A stretch of 64,000 bases of DNA, taken from Pseudomonas sp. LS1212. GTDB taxonomy: Bacteria; Pseudomonadota; Gammaproteobacteria; Pseudomonadales; Pseudomonadaceae. A program made the translations under genes and the position numbers. Positions 53,034 through 62,113 of this stretch are shown here, piece by piece (positions within the stretch are counted from its first letter, which is position 1; each line of letters opens with the position of its first letter). The notes under the pieces were generated by a model that worked only from the letters and a program-made list of their open reading frames with translations, was not told where the DNA came from and ran no database searches. The DNA is taken from positions 5,532,001 through 5,596,000 of the forward strand of contig NZ_CP102951.1 in NCBI RefSeq assembly GCF_024741815.1. Reading direction: 5' to 3'.

Positions 53034-53723
53034 ATGGTTGGCAGAAACATTCTGATCGTCGATGACGAAGCGCCCATTCGCGAGATGATCGCCGTGGCAT
53101 TGGAAATGGCCGGCTATGACTGCCTCGAGGCGGAGAACTCGCAACAGGCCCATGCGATCATCGTTGATCGCAAACCGGACCTGATCCTGCTCGACTGGAT
53201 GCTGCCCGGCACGTCGGGTATCGAGTTGGCCAGGCGCCTGAAGCGTGATGAGCTGACCGGCGATATCCCGATCATCATGCTCACGGCCAAGGGCGAGGAA
53301 GACAACAAGATCCAGGGCCTGGAAGTGGGTGCAGACGATTACATCACCAAACCCTTTTCGCCTCGCGAACTGGTCGCCCGTCTCAAGGCCGTACTGCGCC
53401 GTGCAGGCCCCAGCGACGGCGAAGCACCGATCGAGGTCGGCGGGCTGTTGCTCGACCCGATCAGCCACCGGGTTACGATAGACGGCAGGCCCGCCGAAAT
53501 GGGGCCGACCGAATATCGTCTGCTGCAGTTTTTCATGACCCACCAGGAGCGCGCCTACACCCGTGGCCAGTTGCTCGATCAGGTCTGGGGCGGCAACGTC
53601 TATGTCGAGGAGCGCACGGTGGACGTGCATATCCGCCGCCTGCGCAAGGCGCTCGGCGAGGCCTATGAGAACCTCGTGCAAACCGTGCGCGGCACCGGTT
53701 ATCGCTTTTCCACCAAAAGCTGA
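53034..53723 (+). CDS. phoB: Phosphate regulon response regulator PhoB
   Basis: Protein of 229 residues. Receiver with acidic pocket IVDDE and phospho-acceptor D54 in LILLDWMLPG, K in DDYITKPF; winged-helix OmpR-type output ending RRLRKALGEAYENLVQTVRG. AGGAG precedes the ATG at 53034. Activates phosphate-starvation genes via PHO boxes. Confidence 0.98.
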   Translation: MVGRNILIVDDEAPIREMIAVALEMAGYDCLEAENSQQAHAIIVDRKPDLILLDWMLPGTSGIELARRLKRDELTGDIPIIMLTAKGEEDNKIQGLEVGADDYITKPFSPRELVARLKAVLRRAGPSDGEAPIEVGGLLLDPISHRVTIDGRPAEMGPTEYRLLQFFMTHQERAYTRGQLLDQVWGGNVYVEERTVDVHIRRLRKALGEAYENLVQTVRGTGYRFSTKS

Positions 53724-53765
53724 TCGGCCGCTACTGGCCATGCAATCGAAAGGACGCGTTGTTAA

Positions 53766-55088
53766 TTGAACCAGAACTGGCACGGCACCCTGATTCGCCA
53801 CATGCTGATTCTACTCACGGCCTGCCTGGTGGTGGGGCTGATCAGTGGCTATTACGGCTGGAGCCTGGCCATCGGCCTGGGCATTTATCTGGCCTGGACC
53901 CTCAAGCAACTCCTGCGCCTGCATGAATGGCTCAGGCTGCACAAGCCGGACGATGCACCACCCGATGGCTATGGCCTGTGGGGTGATGTGTTCGACAGCA
54001 TCTACCACCTGCAGCGGCGCGACCAGCGCGTGCGTGGCCGTCTGCAAGCCGTCATCGATCGCGTCCAGGAGTCCACGGCGGCGCTGAAAGACGCTGTGAT
54101 CATGCTCGACAGCGACGGCAACCTGGAATGGTGGAACCGCGCCGCAGAGACCCTGCTCGGCTTGAAAACTCCGCAGGACAGCGGCCAACCGGTGACCAAC
54201 CTGGTGCGCCATCCTCGCTTCAAGGAGTATTTCGAGCAGGAGAACTACCTCGAGCCGCTGGAAATCCCCTCGCCGATCAACAACCACCTGCGCGTGCAGT
54301 TGCACATCACCCGCTATGGCAACAACGAACACCTGATGCTGGTGCGTGACGTCACGCGCATTCATCAGCTCGAACAGATGCGCAAGGATTTCGTCGCCAA
54401 CGTCTCTCACGAACTGCGCACGCCGCTGACGGTGATCGCCGGCTATCTGGAGACCTTGCTCGACAATGTCGAAGACGTGAACCCCCGCTGGGTTCGTGCG
54501 CTGCAACAGATGCAACAGCAAGGCGGACGCATGCAGACGCTGCTCAATGACCTGTTGCTGTTGGCCAAGCTCGAAGCCACCGACTATCCCTCGGACAACC
54601 AGCCCGTCTCGGTCGATGCCCTGCTGCAGTCAATCAGGAGCGATGCCCAGGCCCTGTCCGGGCAACGCAACCAGCGCATCACGCTGGAAGCCGATGCCAA
54701 CATCCGGCTCAAGGGCAGCGAAACCGAGCTACGCAGCGCTTTTTCCAACCTGATCTTCAATGCGGTCAAATACACCCCCGCCGAGGGCCAGATCCGCGTC
54801 CGCTGGTGGGCAGACGAACAGGGGGCTCACCTGAGCGTGCAGGACTCGGGCATCGGTATCGACGCCAAGCACTTGCCGCGCCTGACCGAACGTTTCTACC
54901 GGGTCGACTCCAGCCGTGCGTCGAATACCGGCGGTACCGGCCTGGGCCTGGCCATCGTCAAACATGTCCTGCTTCGCCATCGCGCTCATCTGGAAGTCAG
55001 CAGCGTTCTGGGCCACGGCAGCACCTTCACCTGCCATTTCGCACCGGTGCAAATCGCTGCGCACAAGGTCGCAAGCAGTACCGACTGA
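53766..55088 (+). CDS. phoR: Phosphate regulon sensor kinase PhoR
   Basis: Protein of 440 residues. Membrane segments near 10-46, a PAS domain about 100-195 (DSDGNLEWWNRAAETLLG), HisKA with H215 in ANVSHELRTPL, and HATPase_c with FYRVDSSRASNTGGTGLGLA. The start is TTG at 53766, with AAGGA upstream. It autophosphorylates and signals to PhoB when Pst/PhoU report low phosphate. Directly downstream of phoB. Confidence 0.95.
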   Translation: MNQNWHGTLIRHMLILLTACLVVGLISGYYGWSLAIGLGIYLAWTLKQLLRLHEWLRLHKPDDAPPDGYGLWGDVFDSIYHLQRRDQRVRGRLQAVIDRVQESTAALKDAVIMLDSDGNLEWWNRAAETLLGLKTPQDSGQPVTNLVRHPRFKEYFEQENYLEPLEIPSPINNHLRVQLHITRYGNNEHLMLVRDVTRIHQLEQMRKDFVANVSHELRTPLTVIAGYLETLLDNVEDVNPRWVRALQQMQQQGGRMQTLLNDLLLLAKLEATDYPSDNQPVSVDALLQSIRSDAQALSGQRNQRITLEADANIRLKGSETELRSAFSNLIFNAVKYTPAEGQIRVRWWADEQGAHLSVQDSGIGIDAKHLPRLTERFYRVDSSRASNTGGTGLGLAIVKHVLLRHRAHLEVSSVLGHGSTFTCHFAPVQIAAHKVASSTD

Positions 55089-55213
55089 TCCGAGTGCGCG
55101 CCAACGGCTACTAGGCAATTGGCTGCGCAGCCGCTACATTGGAGGACTTGTGCCTGCATTTCAGGCGCCGCAACAACCCTTATTTCAAAAGACGGAACCC
55201 GTAAAACTCCATC

Positions 55214-56554
55214 ATGGACCCTTCCCCTGGCTTTAACCTCGCGTCACTGTTCGCCGATTTCGGCATGATTCTTTTCGCTCTACTGCTGGTACTGCTCAAC
55301 GGCTTTTTCGTGGCCGCCGAGTTCGCCATGGTCAAACTGCGCTCGACCCGCGTCGAGTCGATCGCCGAACAGCATGGCTGGCGCGGGCAGATCCTGCGCA
55401 CCGTGCACAATCAACTGGACGCTTACCTCTCGGCCTGCCAACTGGGTATCACCCTCGCCTCCCTGGGCCTTGGCTGGGTCGGCGAGCCTGCATTCGCGCA
55501 CTTGCTCGAACCCCTGCTCGAAACAGTGGGCGTGCAATCGCCTGAAGTGGTCAAGGCCGTCTCGTTCTTCAGCGCCTTCTTCGTGATTTCCTACCTGCAC
55601 ATCGTTGTCGGTGAGCTGGCACCCAAGTCATGGGCCATTCGCAAGCCCGAGCTGTTGTCGCTATGGACGGCCGTACCGCTGTACCTGTTCTACTGGCTCA
55701 TGTACCCGGCAATCTGGTTGCTCAATGCCAGTGCCAACGCCATCCTGCGTATTGCCGGGCAAGGTGAACCCGGCCCACATCACGACCATCATTACAGTCG
55801 TGAAGAGCTCAAGCTGATCCTGCACTCCAGCCGCGGCCAGGACCCCAGCGACCAGGGCATGCGCGTGCTGGCATCGGCCGTGGAGATGGGCGAACTGGAA
55901 GTGGTCGACTGGGCCAACTCGCGTGAAGACCTGGTGAGCCTGGACTTCAACGCGCCGCTCAAGGAAATTCTGGCGATGTTCCGTCGTCACAAGTTCAGCC
56001 GCTATCCGGTCTACGATGCCGAGCGTGGCGAATTTGTCGGCCTGCTGCACATCAAGGACTTGTTGCTGGAGCTGGCAGCCCTCGATCACCTGCCCGAATC
56101 TTTCAATCTGGCCGAACTGACCCGCCCACTGGAGCGCGTCTCCAAGCACATGCCGCTGTCGCGCCTGCTCGAGCAGTTCCGCAAGGGTGGTGCACATTTC
56201 GCCCTGGTCGAGGAGGCCGACGGCAAAGTCATCGGTTACCTGACCATGGAAGACGTGCTGGAAGTACTGGTCGGCGATATCCAGGACGAACACCGCAAGG
56301 CCGAGCGCGGTATCCTCGCCTACCAGCCAGGCAAGCTGCTGGTGCGGGGTGACACGCCGTTGTTCAAGGTCGAACGCCTGCTGGGTATCAACCTGGACCA
56401 CATCGAGGCCGAAACCCTTGCCGGGCTGGTCTACGAAACCCTTAAACGGGTACCGGAAGAGGAAGAGGTGCTGGAAGTCGAAGGCCTGCGCATCATCATC
56501 AAGAAGATGAAAGGCCCGAAGATCATCCTGGCCAAGGTGCTCAAGCTCGACTGA
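55214..56554 (+). CDS. CNNM / CBS-domain membrane protein (HlyC/CorC family)
   Basis: Protein of 446 residues. An N-terminal CNNM domain of four membrane segments (about 10-200; VLLNGFFVAAEFAMVKLRST), two CBS domains (about 215-335; LDFNAPLKEILAMFRRHKFS and HMPLSRLLEQFRKGGAHFAL) and a C-terminal CorC/HlyC domain. Family members are linked to magnesium/cobalt efflux; historical haemolysin naming is not informative. The ribosome-binding site is weak. Confidence 0.9.
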   Translation: MDPSPGFNLASLFADFGMILFALLLVLLNGFFVAAEFAMVKLRSTRVESIAEQHGWRGQILRTVHNQLDAYLSACQLGITLASLGLGWVGEPAFAHLLEPLLETVGVQSPEVVKAVSFFSAFFVISYLHIVVGELAPKSWAIRKPELLSLWTAVPLYLFYWLMYPAIWLLNASANAILRIAGQGEPGPHHDHHYSREELKLILHSSRGQDPSDQGMRVLASAVEMGELEVVDWANSREDLVSLDFNAPLKEILAMFRRHKFSRYPVYDAERGEFVGLLHIKDLLLELAALDHLPESFNLAELTRPLERVSKHMPLSRLLEQFRKGGAHFALVEEADGKVIGYLTMEDVLEVLVGDIQDEHRKAERGILAYQPGKLLVRGDTPLFKVERLLGINLDHIEAETLAGLVYETLKRVPEEEEVLEVEGLRIIIKKMKGPKIILAKVLKLD

Positions 56555-56559
56555 CGCCT

Positions 56560-57456
56560 CTATTCGCCGCCCAGGGCGAAATTGGGCAGGCCACTGACGG
56601 GCTGGTTGAACTGGTAGGGAATCGACTCCAGGGCCAGCCCGACATTGCGCTGCACCACGAAATGCAAGTGTGGGCCGCTGCTGTTGCCCGTATTGCCCGA
56701 GCGTGCCAGCGCGGCTCCCAGGCCTACTCGCTCACCTTCCCTGACCACCACGGAGTCGCGCATCAGGTGCAGGTAGACCCCCATGGTGCCGTCATCGTGC
56801 ATGACTCGAACGAAGTTGCCCGAGGGGTCCGTACCGCGACCGGATTGGCCATTCTTGACCTTGACCACCACCCCTGCCCGCGCCGCGATGATCGGCGTGC
56901 CCTCGGGCATGGCGATGTCCATTGCATACCGGCCCTTGGGTCCGAAGTGGCTATAACGTCCATTGGGGCCCTGGCTGAGCCGAAAAGGACCACCCTGCCA
57001 CGGCAACGGATAACGATAAGCGCGTGGCTTGGCCGCCGGGTCTCCGAGCGCGTAACGGAATTGGTGGGTGTAGCTCAAAGGCTCGCCCGGTTGTTCTGCT
57101 TCGAATTCGGCCAGTAGCAGGCTGCTGCGCGCCGGCAAGACCCGGCGTAGGACCTCTGGCTGGGCGCCGCGGATGTTTTTCAGCCGCTCGAAACGCAATT
57201 CGACTTCAACCGGGGCGTACAGCTCATTGCGCGCTGAAAACCGTGCCTGGTGCTTTTGCCTGCTGATGTCCAGGTGAACCTGGCGCTCGAGGCGCTCGAC
57301 CATATGATCGCGAAAGACAAAAACCTTCGCACCCGGCGCCGGCCGGTCGGAGTAGGAAACCACGCCGTTGGAGTCGGTGTATTTGTAGATGGTCATGGCC
57401 AGGGTCGAGCTGGAGGCCATGGCCAGGCCACAGAGAAACAATGAACGCACAAGCAT
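56560..57456 (-). CDS. M23 metallopeptidase with DUF4124 domain
   Basis: Protein of 298 residues. Signal peptide MLVRSLFLCGLAMASSSTLA, a DUF4124 domain with KYTDSNGVVSYSDRPAPG, then the LytM/M23 domain: YSHFGPKGRYAMDIAMPEGT (candidate zinc His and Asp), VYLHL and GPHLHFVVQ. The usual H-x-x-x-D pair is rearranged, with the His eight residues before YAMD. Likely periplasmic, trimming peptidoglycan or activating an amidase. Catalytic competence uncertain. Confidence 0.88.
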   Translation of the reverse strand: MLVRSLFLCGLAMASSSTLAMTIYKYTDSNGVVSYSDRPAPGAKVFVFRDHMVERLERQVHLDISRQKHQARFSARNELYAPVEVELRFERLKNIRGAQPEVLRRVLPARSSLLLAEFEAEQPGEPLSYTHQFRYALGDPAAKPRAYRYPLPWQGGPFRLSQGPNGRYSHFGPKGRYAMDIAMPEGTPIIAARAGVVVKVKNGQSGRGTDPSGNFVRVMHDDGTMGVYLHLMRDSVVVREGERVGLGAALARSGNTGNSSGPHLHFVVQRNVGLALESIPYQFNQPVSGLPNFALGGE

Positions 57457-57520
57457 TGGCAGCGGCTGTATGTATGAGAAAGCTGCGCCAAGCCTAGCAG
57501 GTGACACAGTATTCAAAGGG

Positions 57521-57625
57521 CCACCGCTGCCGAAGGCTTTCGCAGTGGCGCAGCAGGCGCAAGATCTTGAGATCGCCGGGGAGCCCCTGCGGGACTCCAG
57601 CGCAGCCTGACGGCAGCTACGGCAA
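57521..57625. repeat. REP-like inverted repeat (GCCTTCGGCAGC family)
   Basis: CCACCGCTGCCGAAGGCTTT and, after a GAGATC spacer, GCGCAGCCTGACGGCAGCTAC. The reverse complement matches the repeat at 48325-48393 in both halves. It sits between two genes read leftward. Confidence 0.6.
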
Positions 57626-57633
57626 CGCTGATC

Positions 57634-58521
57634 TCAGGCCCCTGGAATGAAATGCTTCTGCGCCGTACCACGGGCGATCAGCCGCGACAGATAGTCGAGC
57701 TTCTGCGCATCCTGGTCGACGAAGCGGAAGGTCAGCTGCAACCAGTCGCTATCGGGTTTTGGTTCGTAGGCGACGATGGCGTGCAGGTACCCGTTGAGGC
57801 GAGCGACTTCAGCGTTTTCGCCTTGCTCCAGATCCAGCACGGCGCCTTCAAGAACCTGTGGCAGCACTTCGTTGCGACGGATCACCAGCAATGCTTCCTT
57901 GAGGCTGAGGGCCTTGATCACGCATTGCTGATTGCCGCTGGACAGTCGCAGCTGCCCTTGTCCGCGACCGCCGGGTGCCTGTGCCGTAGGTTTTGGTGCC
58001 TGCGCCTGCACGGGCTTGGCCATTGGCGCGGCAGCAGCTGGTCTCACGACATCGGTCTTGCCGCCCGTCAGCGCGCTCAAGGAATCGTTGGCGAACGCCG
58101 AAGTACGCGCAGGCGCCCCGGTCATCAGCGAGTCGAGCTTTCCGACCTTGCTCAGGGCTTTCTTGACCTTGGTCAGCAGTTGTTCATTGGTGAAGGGCTT
58201 GCCGATAAAGTCGGAAACGCCTGCCTGGATCGCCTGAACAACGTTCTCCTTGTCACCACGGCTGGTCACCATGATGAAGGGCATCGCCTTGAGGTTGTCC
58301 TGCTCACGGCACCAGCTCAGCAGCTCCAGACCGGACATTTCCGGCATCTCCCAGTCACACAGGACCAGGTCGAACGCCTCGCGCATCAGCAAGCCCTGAG
58401 CCTTGCGACCGTTGACCGCATCTTCGATGACGACGCCAGGAAACGCGTTACGCAGACACTTTTTCACCAGGTCGCGAATAAACGGGGCGTCATCCACAAC
58501 CAGCACACTGACTTTACTCAT
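57634..58521 (-). CDS. Response regulator with uncharacterised C-terminal domain
   Basis: Protein of 295 residues. CheY-like receiver at 1-125 with D56 in LVLCDWEMPEMSG and FIGKPF lysine. A Pro/Ala-rich linker (about 175-200), then a C-terminal domain of about 95 residues with LEGAVLDLEQGENAEVARLN and DYLSRLIARGTAQKHFIPGA that resembles a divergent PilZ-like fold, without the RxxxR motif. No output is known. AGGAG precedes the ATG at 58521; a longer frame upstream is rejected. Confidence 0.85.
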   Translation of the reverse strand: MSKVSVLVVDDAPFIRDLVKKCLRNAFPGVVIEDAVNGRKAQGLLMREAFDLVLCDWEMPEMSGLELLSWCREQDNLKAMPFIMVTSRGDKENVVQAIQAGVSDFIGKPFTNEQLLTKVKKALSKVGKLDSLMTGAPARTSAFANDSLSALTGGKTDVVRPAAAAPMAKPVQAQAPKPTAQAPGGRGQGQLRLSSGNQQCVIKALSLKEALLVIRRNEVLPQVLEGAVLDLEQGENAEVARLNGYLHAIVAYEPKPDSDWLQLTFRFVDQDAQKLDYLSRLIARGTAQKHFIPGA

Positions 58522-58641
58522 CGACCGCTCCTGAAAATTCCCGGCAAGCATAGCGCCGACTGATGGCCATTTGCCAAATCTTGGGCCACGCCGGGACTTT
58601 TTTTCGTACGCGGGGTGCCTCCAATGCAAGTGCCACAAACG

Positions 58642-58669
58642 AAAACGCCCGGCCAAGGGCCGGGCGTTT
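58642..58669 (-). terminator. Terminator of the pst-phoU operon
   Basis: On the minus strand TAAACGCCCGGCCC / GGCCGGGCGTTTT with a short loop, ending in a T-run, immediately after phoU. Confidence 0.85.
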
Positions 58670-58683
58670 ATTCTCGGGCAGTC

Positions 58684-59442
58684 TTACTTATCGTCCGTTT
58701 TTTTCAGAACATTAGCGCTATCGGCCGTTCCCTCGACTTCTTCTTTCATCCGCGCCAACCCCAGGTGGCGGACGTCAGTGCCGCGCACCAGATAAATCAC
58801 CAGCTCGGCAATATTGCGCGCATGGTCGCCAATACGCTCCAGCGAACGCAGCGCCCAGATCACACTCAGCACCCGCGAGATCGAACGCGGGTCTTCCATC
58901 ATGTACGTGACCAGTTCACGCAGGGCCGTCTTGTATTCGCGGTCGATGGTTTTGTCGTACTGGGCCACCGACAAGGCCAGTTCAGCGTCGAAACGGGCAA
59001 AGGCATCCAAGGCATCGCGGACCATGTTGCGCACCTGGTCGCCGATGTGGCGAACCTCGACGTAACCGCGCGGCGATTCACCTTCTTCGCACAACTGGAT
59101 GGCCCGACGCGCGATTTTGGTGGACTCGTCGCCAATGCGCTCAAGGTCGATGACCGACTTGGAAATGCTGATGATCAAGCGCAGGTCGGACGCCGCTGGC
59201 TGGCGCCTGGCGAGAATGCGCACACACTCTTCGTCGATGTTGCGCTCCATCTGGTTGATCTGATCGTCGACTTCGCGCACTTGTTGAGCCAGGCCCGAGT
59301 CGGCCTCGATCAATGCAGTGACCGCGTCATTGACCTGCTTTTCGACCAGGCCACCCATCGCCAGGAGGTGGCTGCGCACTTCCTCGAGTTCAGCGTTGAA
59401 CTGCGCAGAGATGTGATGCGTGAGACTGTCTTTGCTAATCAT
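58684..59442 (-). CDS. phoU: Phosphate signalling protein PhoU
   Basis: Protein of 252 residues with two similar three-helix bundles. Each contains the metal-binding pattern around Glu-Asp residues, seen in VIDLERIGDESTKIARRAIQ and LRSLERIGDHARNIAELVIY. It inhibits PhoR when phosphate is plentiful, acting with the Pst transporter. Last gene of the pstCAB-phoU operon. Confidence 0.96.
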   Translation of the reverse strand: MISKDSLTHHISAQFNAELEEVRSHLLAMGGLVEKQVNDAVTALIEADSGLAQQVREVDDQINQMERNIDEECVRILARRQPAASDLRLIISISKSVIDLERIGDESTKIARRAIQLCEEGESPRGYVEVRHIGDQVRNMVRDALDAFARFDAELALSVAQYDKTIDREYKTALRELVTYMMEDPRSISRVLSVIWALRSLERIGDHARNIAELVIYLVRGTDVRHLGLARMKEEVEGTADSANVLKKTDDK

Positions 59443-59510
59443 GCTTGGAGTCCTTGGAGCGTCCGGTGAGGTGCGGTCGACCGCAGCGTTGATTCATTTC
59501 CAGCCGGCGA

Positions 59511-60344
59511 CTAGCCGTAACGACCGGTGATGTAGTCTTCAGTCTGCTTCTTCGCCGGGTTGGTGAACAGCGTATCGGTGTCACCAAACTCGATCAGCTT
59601 GCCCATGTACATGAACGCCGTGTAGTCGGAAACCCGCGCGGCCTGTTGCATGTTATGGGTTACGATGACGATGGTGAACTTGGACTTCAGCTCGTAGATC
59701 AGCTCTTCGACTTTCAGGGTCGAGATCGGGTCGAGCGCCGAGCACGGCTCATCGAGCAGCAGGACTTCGGGCTCCACGGCGATGGTACGGGCAATGACCA
59801 GACGTTGTTGCTGACCACCGGACAGGCCCAGTGCCGATTCATGCAGGCGATCCTTGACCTCCTCCCACAGCGCCGCGCCCTTGAGCGCCCACTCCACGGC
59901 TTCGTCGAGTACGCGCTTCTTGTTGATGCCCTGGATGCGCAGCCCGTAGACCACATTCTCATAGATGGTCTTGGGGAACGGGTTGGGCTTCTGGAACACC
60001 ATGCCGACGCGACGACGCAGTTCGGCGACATCCTCTCCCTTGCGGTAGATGTTGTTGCCGTACAGATTGATGGCGCCATCCACGCGGCAGCCGTCGACCA
60101 GATCGTTCATGCGATTGAAGGTACGCAGCAGGGTCGACTTGCCGCAGCCGGACGGGCCGATGAAGGCGGTCACGCGCTGCTTGGGGATGTTCATGCTGAC
60201 GTCGAACAACGCCTGTTTGTCGCCGTAGTACAGGCTCAGGCCGGGGACTTCGATGGCCACGGTCTCCTGCGCCAGGCTCAGGCTTTGCTTGTCGCGACCC
60301 AGGGCAGACATGTTGATGCCGTGGGTATGGCTTTCTTGCTGCAT
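59511..60344 (-). CDS. pstB: Phosphate ABC transporter ATP-binding protein PstB
   Basis: Protein of 277 residues. Walker A GPSGCGKST, signature LSGGQQQRL, Walker B LLLDEPCSALD, His switch VTHNMQQAARVSDYTAF. Two ATGs lie near; GGAG seven bases before the one at 60344 makes it preferable to 60356. Confidence 0.97.
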   Translation of the reverse strand: MQQESHTHGINMSALGRDKQSLSLAQETVAIEVPGLSLYYGDKQALFDVSMNIPKQRVTAFIGPSGCGKSTLLRTFNRMNDLVDGCRVDGAINLYGNNIYRKGEDVAELRRRVGMVFQKPNPFPKTIYENVVYGLRIQGINKKRVLDEAVEWALKGAALWEEVKDRLHESALGLSGGQQQRLVIARTIAVEPEVLLLDEPCSALDPISTLKVEELIYELKSKFTIVIVTHNMQQAARVSDYTAFMYMGKLIEFGDTDTLFTNPAKKQTEDYITGRYG

Positions 60345-60427
60345 GGGATACTCCATACGCTAACAATTCGTTTCAGTGCGCTGGCCTCGTGGTCGGGCCA
60401 GCGGTTAACCCGGTATTGGGGCTGCAA

Positions 60428-62098
60428 TCAGCTGTCCAGCGCCTTGTACTTCTCGCGCAGGTGGTTACGGATCGCAACCGCCGACAGGTTGAGCAAGGCA
60501 ATCACCAGCACCAGCAGCAACGCCGTGGCGTATACCAGTGGCCGCGCGGCTTCGACGTTCGGGCTCTGGAAGCCGACGTCATAGATATGGAAGCCCAGGT
60601 GCATGATCTTCTGGTCCAGGTGCAGATACGGGTAGTTACCATCCACTGGCAGCGATGGCGCCAGTTTCACCACGCCCACCAGCATCAGCGGTGCTACCTC
60701 GCCGGCAGCACGGGCTACCGCCAGGATCATGCCGGTCATCATCGCCGGGCTGGCCATCGGCAGCACGATCTTCCACAGCGTTTCGGCCTTGGTCGCGCCG
60801 AGCGCCAACGAACCTTCGCGCACGGTACGAGGAATCCGCGCCAGGCCTTCTTCAGTGGCCACGATCACCACAGGCACCGCCAGCAGCGCCAGCGTCAGGG
60901 ATGCCCAGAGCAGCCCTGGCGTGCCAAAGGTCGGCGCCGGCAATGCTTCGGGGAAGAACAGGCGGTCGAGCGAACCACCCAGCACGTAGACAAAGAACCC
61001 CAGGCCGAACACCCCGTAAACGATGGCCGGAACGCCTGCCAGGTTGTTCACGGCAATCCGGATCAAGCGCGTGACCGGGCCCTGCCGCGCATACTCGCGC
61101 AAGTAGACCGCTGCCAACACGCCGAACGGCGTGACAATCATCGCCATGATCAGGGTCATCATCACGGTGCCGAAAATCGCCGGGAAGATCCCGCCTTCGG
61201 TGTTCGCTTCACGTGGATCGTCGCTGAGGAATTCCCAGACCTTTTTGAAGTAGAAGCCAACCTTGGTCAGGCTGCTCATGGCATTGGGCTGATAGGCGTG
61301 CACCACCTTGCCGATGCTGATCTCGATTTCTTTGCCGTTGGCATCACGGGCGGTCATGCTGTCGCGGTTGAACTGTGCGTGCAGGTCAGTCAGACGCGCT
61401 TCGATGTCCTTGTAACGAGCATCGAGCTCGGCACGCTCTGCATCCATGTCGGCTTGCGCGGCGGCGCTGAGCTGGCCACTGAGCTCCAGCTTGCGGGCTT
61501 GCAGACGCAGGCGTTCAAGCCCGGCGTTGATGGCGCCGATGTCGGCCTTTTCCAGGGACTTCAGTTGCGCGGCTAGCTTGTTGACCCGCTCGACACGCGC
61601 TTGCAGCTCAGGCCAGGCCGCGCTGCCTTCGGCGACGACCTTGCCATCTTCCTTGACGTTGACCAGGTAGCCATAGAAGTTGCCCCACTCGCGACGCTCC
61701 ACGGCCATCAGTTCCGGCGGCGTGGTCTGGTCGGTCAGCCACTCGCCGACGATCCAGGTGAAGTCGTTGCCGTTCAGGTCACGGTTGCCGACCTTGATCA
61801 GCTCGCGGGTCATGAACTCCGGGCCATCGTCCGGCACCGGCAGGCCTGCGCTCTTCAAGCGCTCACGCGGCACTTGCTCCTTCTGCACCACTTCACCGAC
61901 GACCACATGGTTGGCCTGGCCCGGGATGCCGTAGTTGGCATGGACCAGGTCCGCCGGCCAGAAGTGACCCAGACCGCGCACGGCGATCACCGCCAGCAGA
62001 CCGATAGTCATGATGACGGCGATGGACACCGCACCACCACTGATCCAGACGCCTGGGGCGCCGCTCTTGAACCAGCCTTTCAGGGAGTTCTGTTTCAC
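60428..62098 (-). CDS. pstA: Phosphate ABC transporter permease PstA
   Basis: Protein of 556 residues starting at GTG 62098 (AAAGG upstream). A large soluble region (about 60-270) is inserted after the first membrane helix, the Pseudomonas long PstA form; the C-terminal permease carries the EAA-like loop VREGSLALGATKAETLWKIV. Forms the channel with PstC. Fifteen bases lie between pstC and pstA. Confidence 0.95.
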   Translation of the reverse strand: MKQNSLKGWFKSGAPGVWISGGAVSIAVIMTIGLLAVIAVRGLGHFWPADLVHANYGIPGQANHVVVGEVVQKEQVPRERLKSAGLPVPDDGPEFMTRELIKVGNRDLNGNDFTWIVGEWLTDQTTPPELMAVERREWGNFYGYLVNVKEDGKVVAEGSAAWPELQARVERVNKLAAQLKSLEKADIGAINAGLERLRLQARKLELSGQLSAAAQADMDAERAELDARYKDIEARLTDLHAQFNRDSMTARDANGKEIEISIGKVVHAYQPNAMSSLTKVGFYFKKVWEFLSDDPREANTEGGIFPAIFGTVMMTLIMAMIVTPFGVLAAVYLREYARQGPVTRLIRIAVNNLAGVPAIVYGVFGLGFFVYVLGGSLDRLFFPEALPAPTFGTPGLLWASLTLALLAVPVVIVATEEGLARIPRTVREGSLALGATKAETLWKIVLPMASPAMMTGMILAVARAAGEVAPLMLVGVVKLAPSLPVDGNYPYLHLDQKIMHLGFHIYDVGFQSPNVEAARPLVYATALLLVLVIALLNLSAVAIRNHLREKYKALDS

Positions 62099-62113
62099 AG
62101 ACTTCTACCTTTC

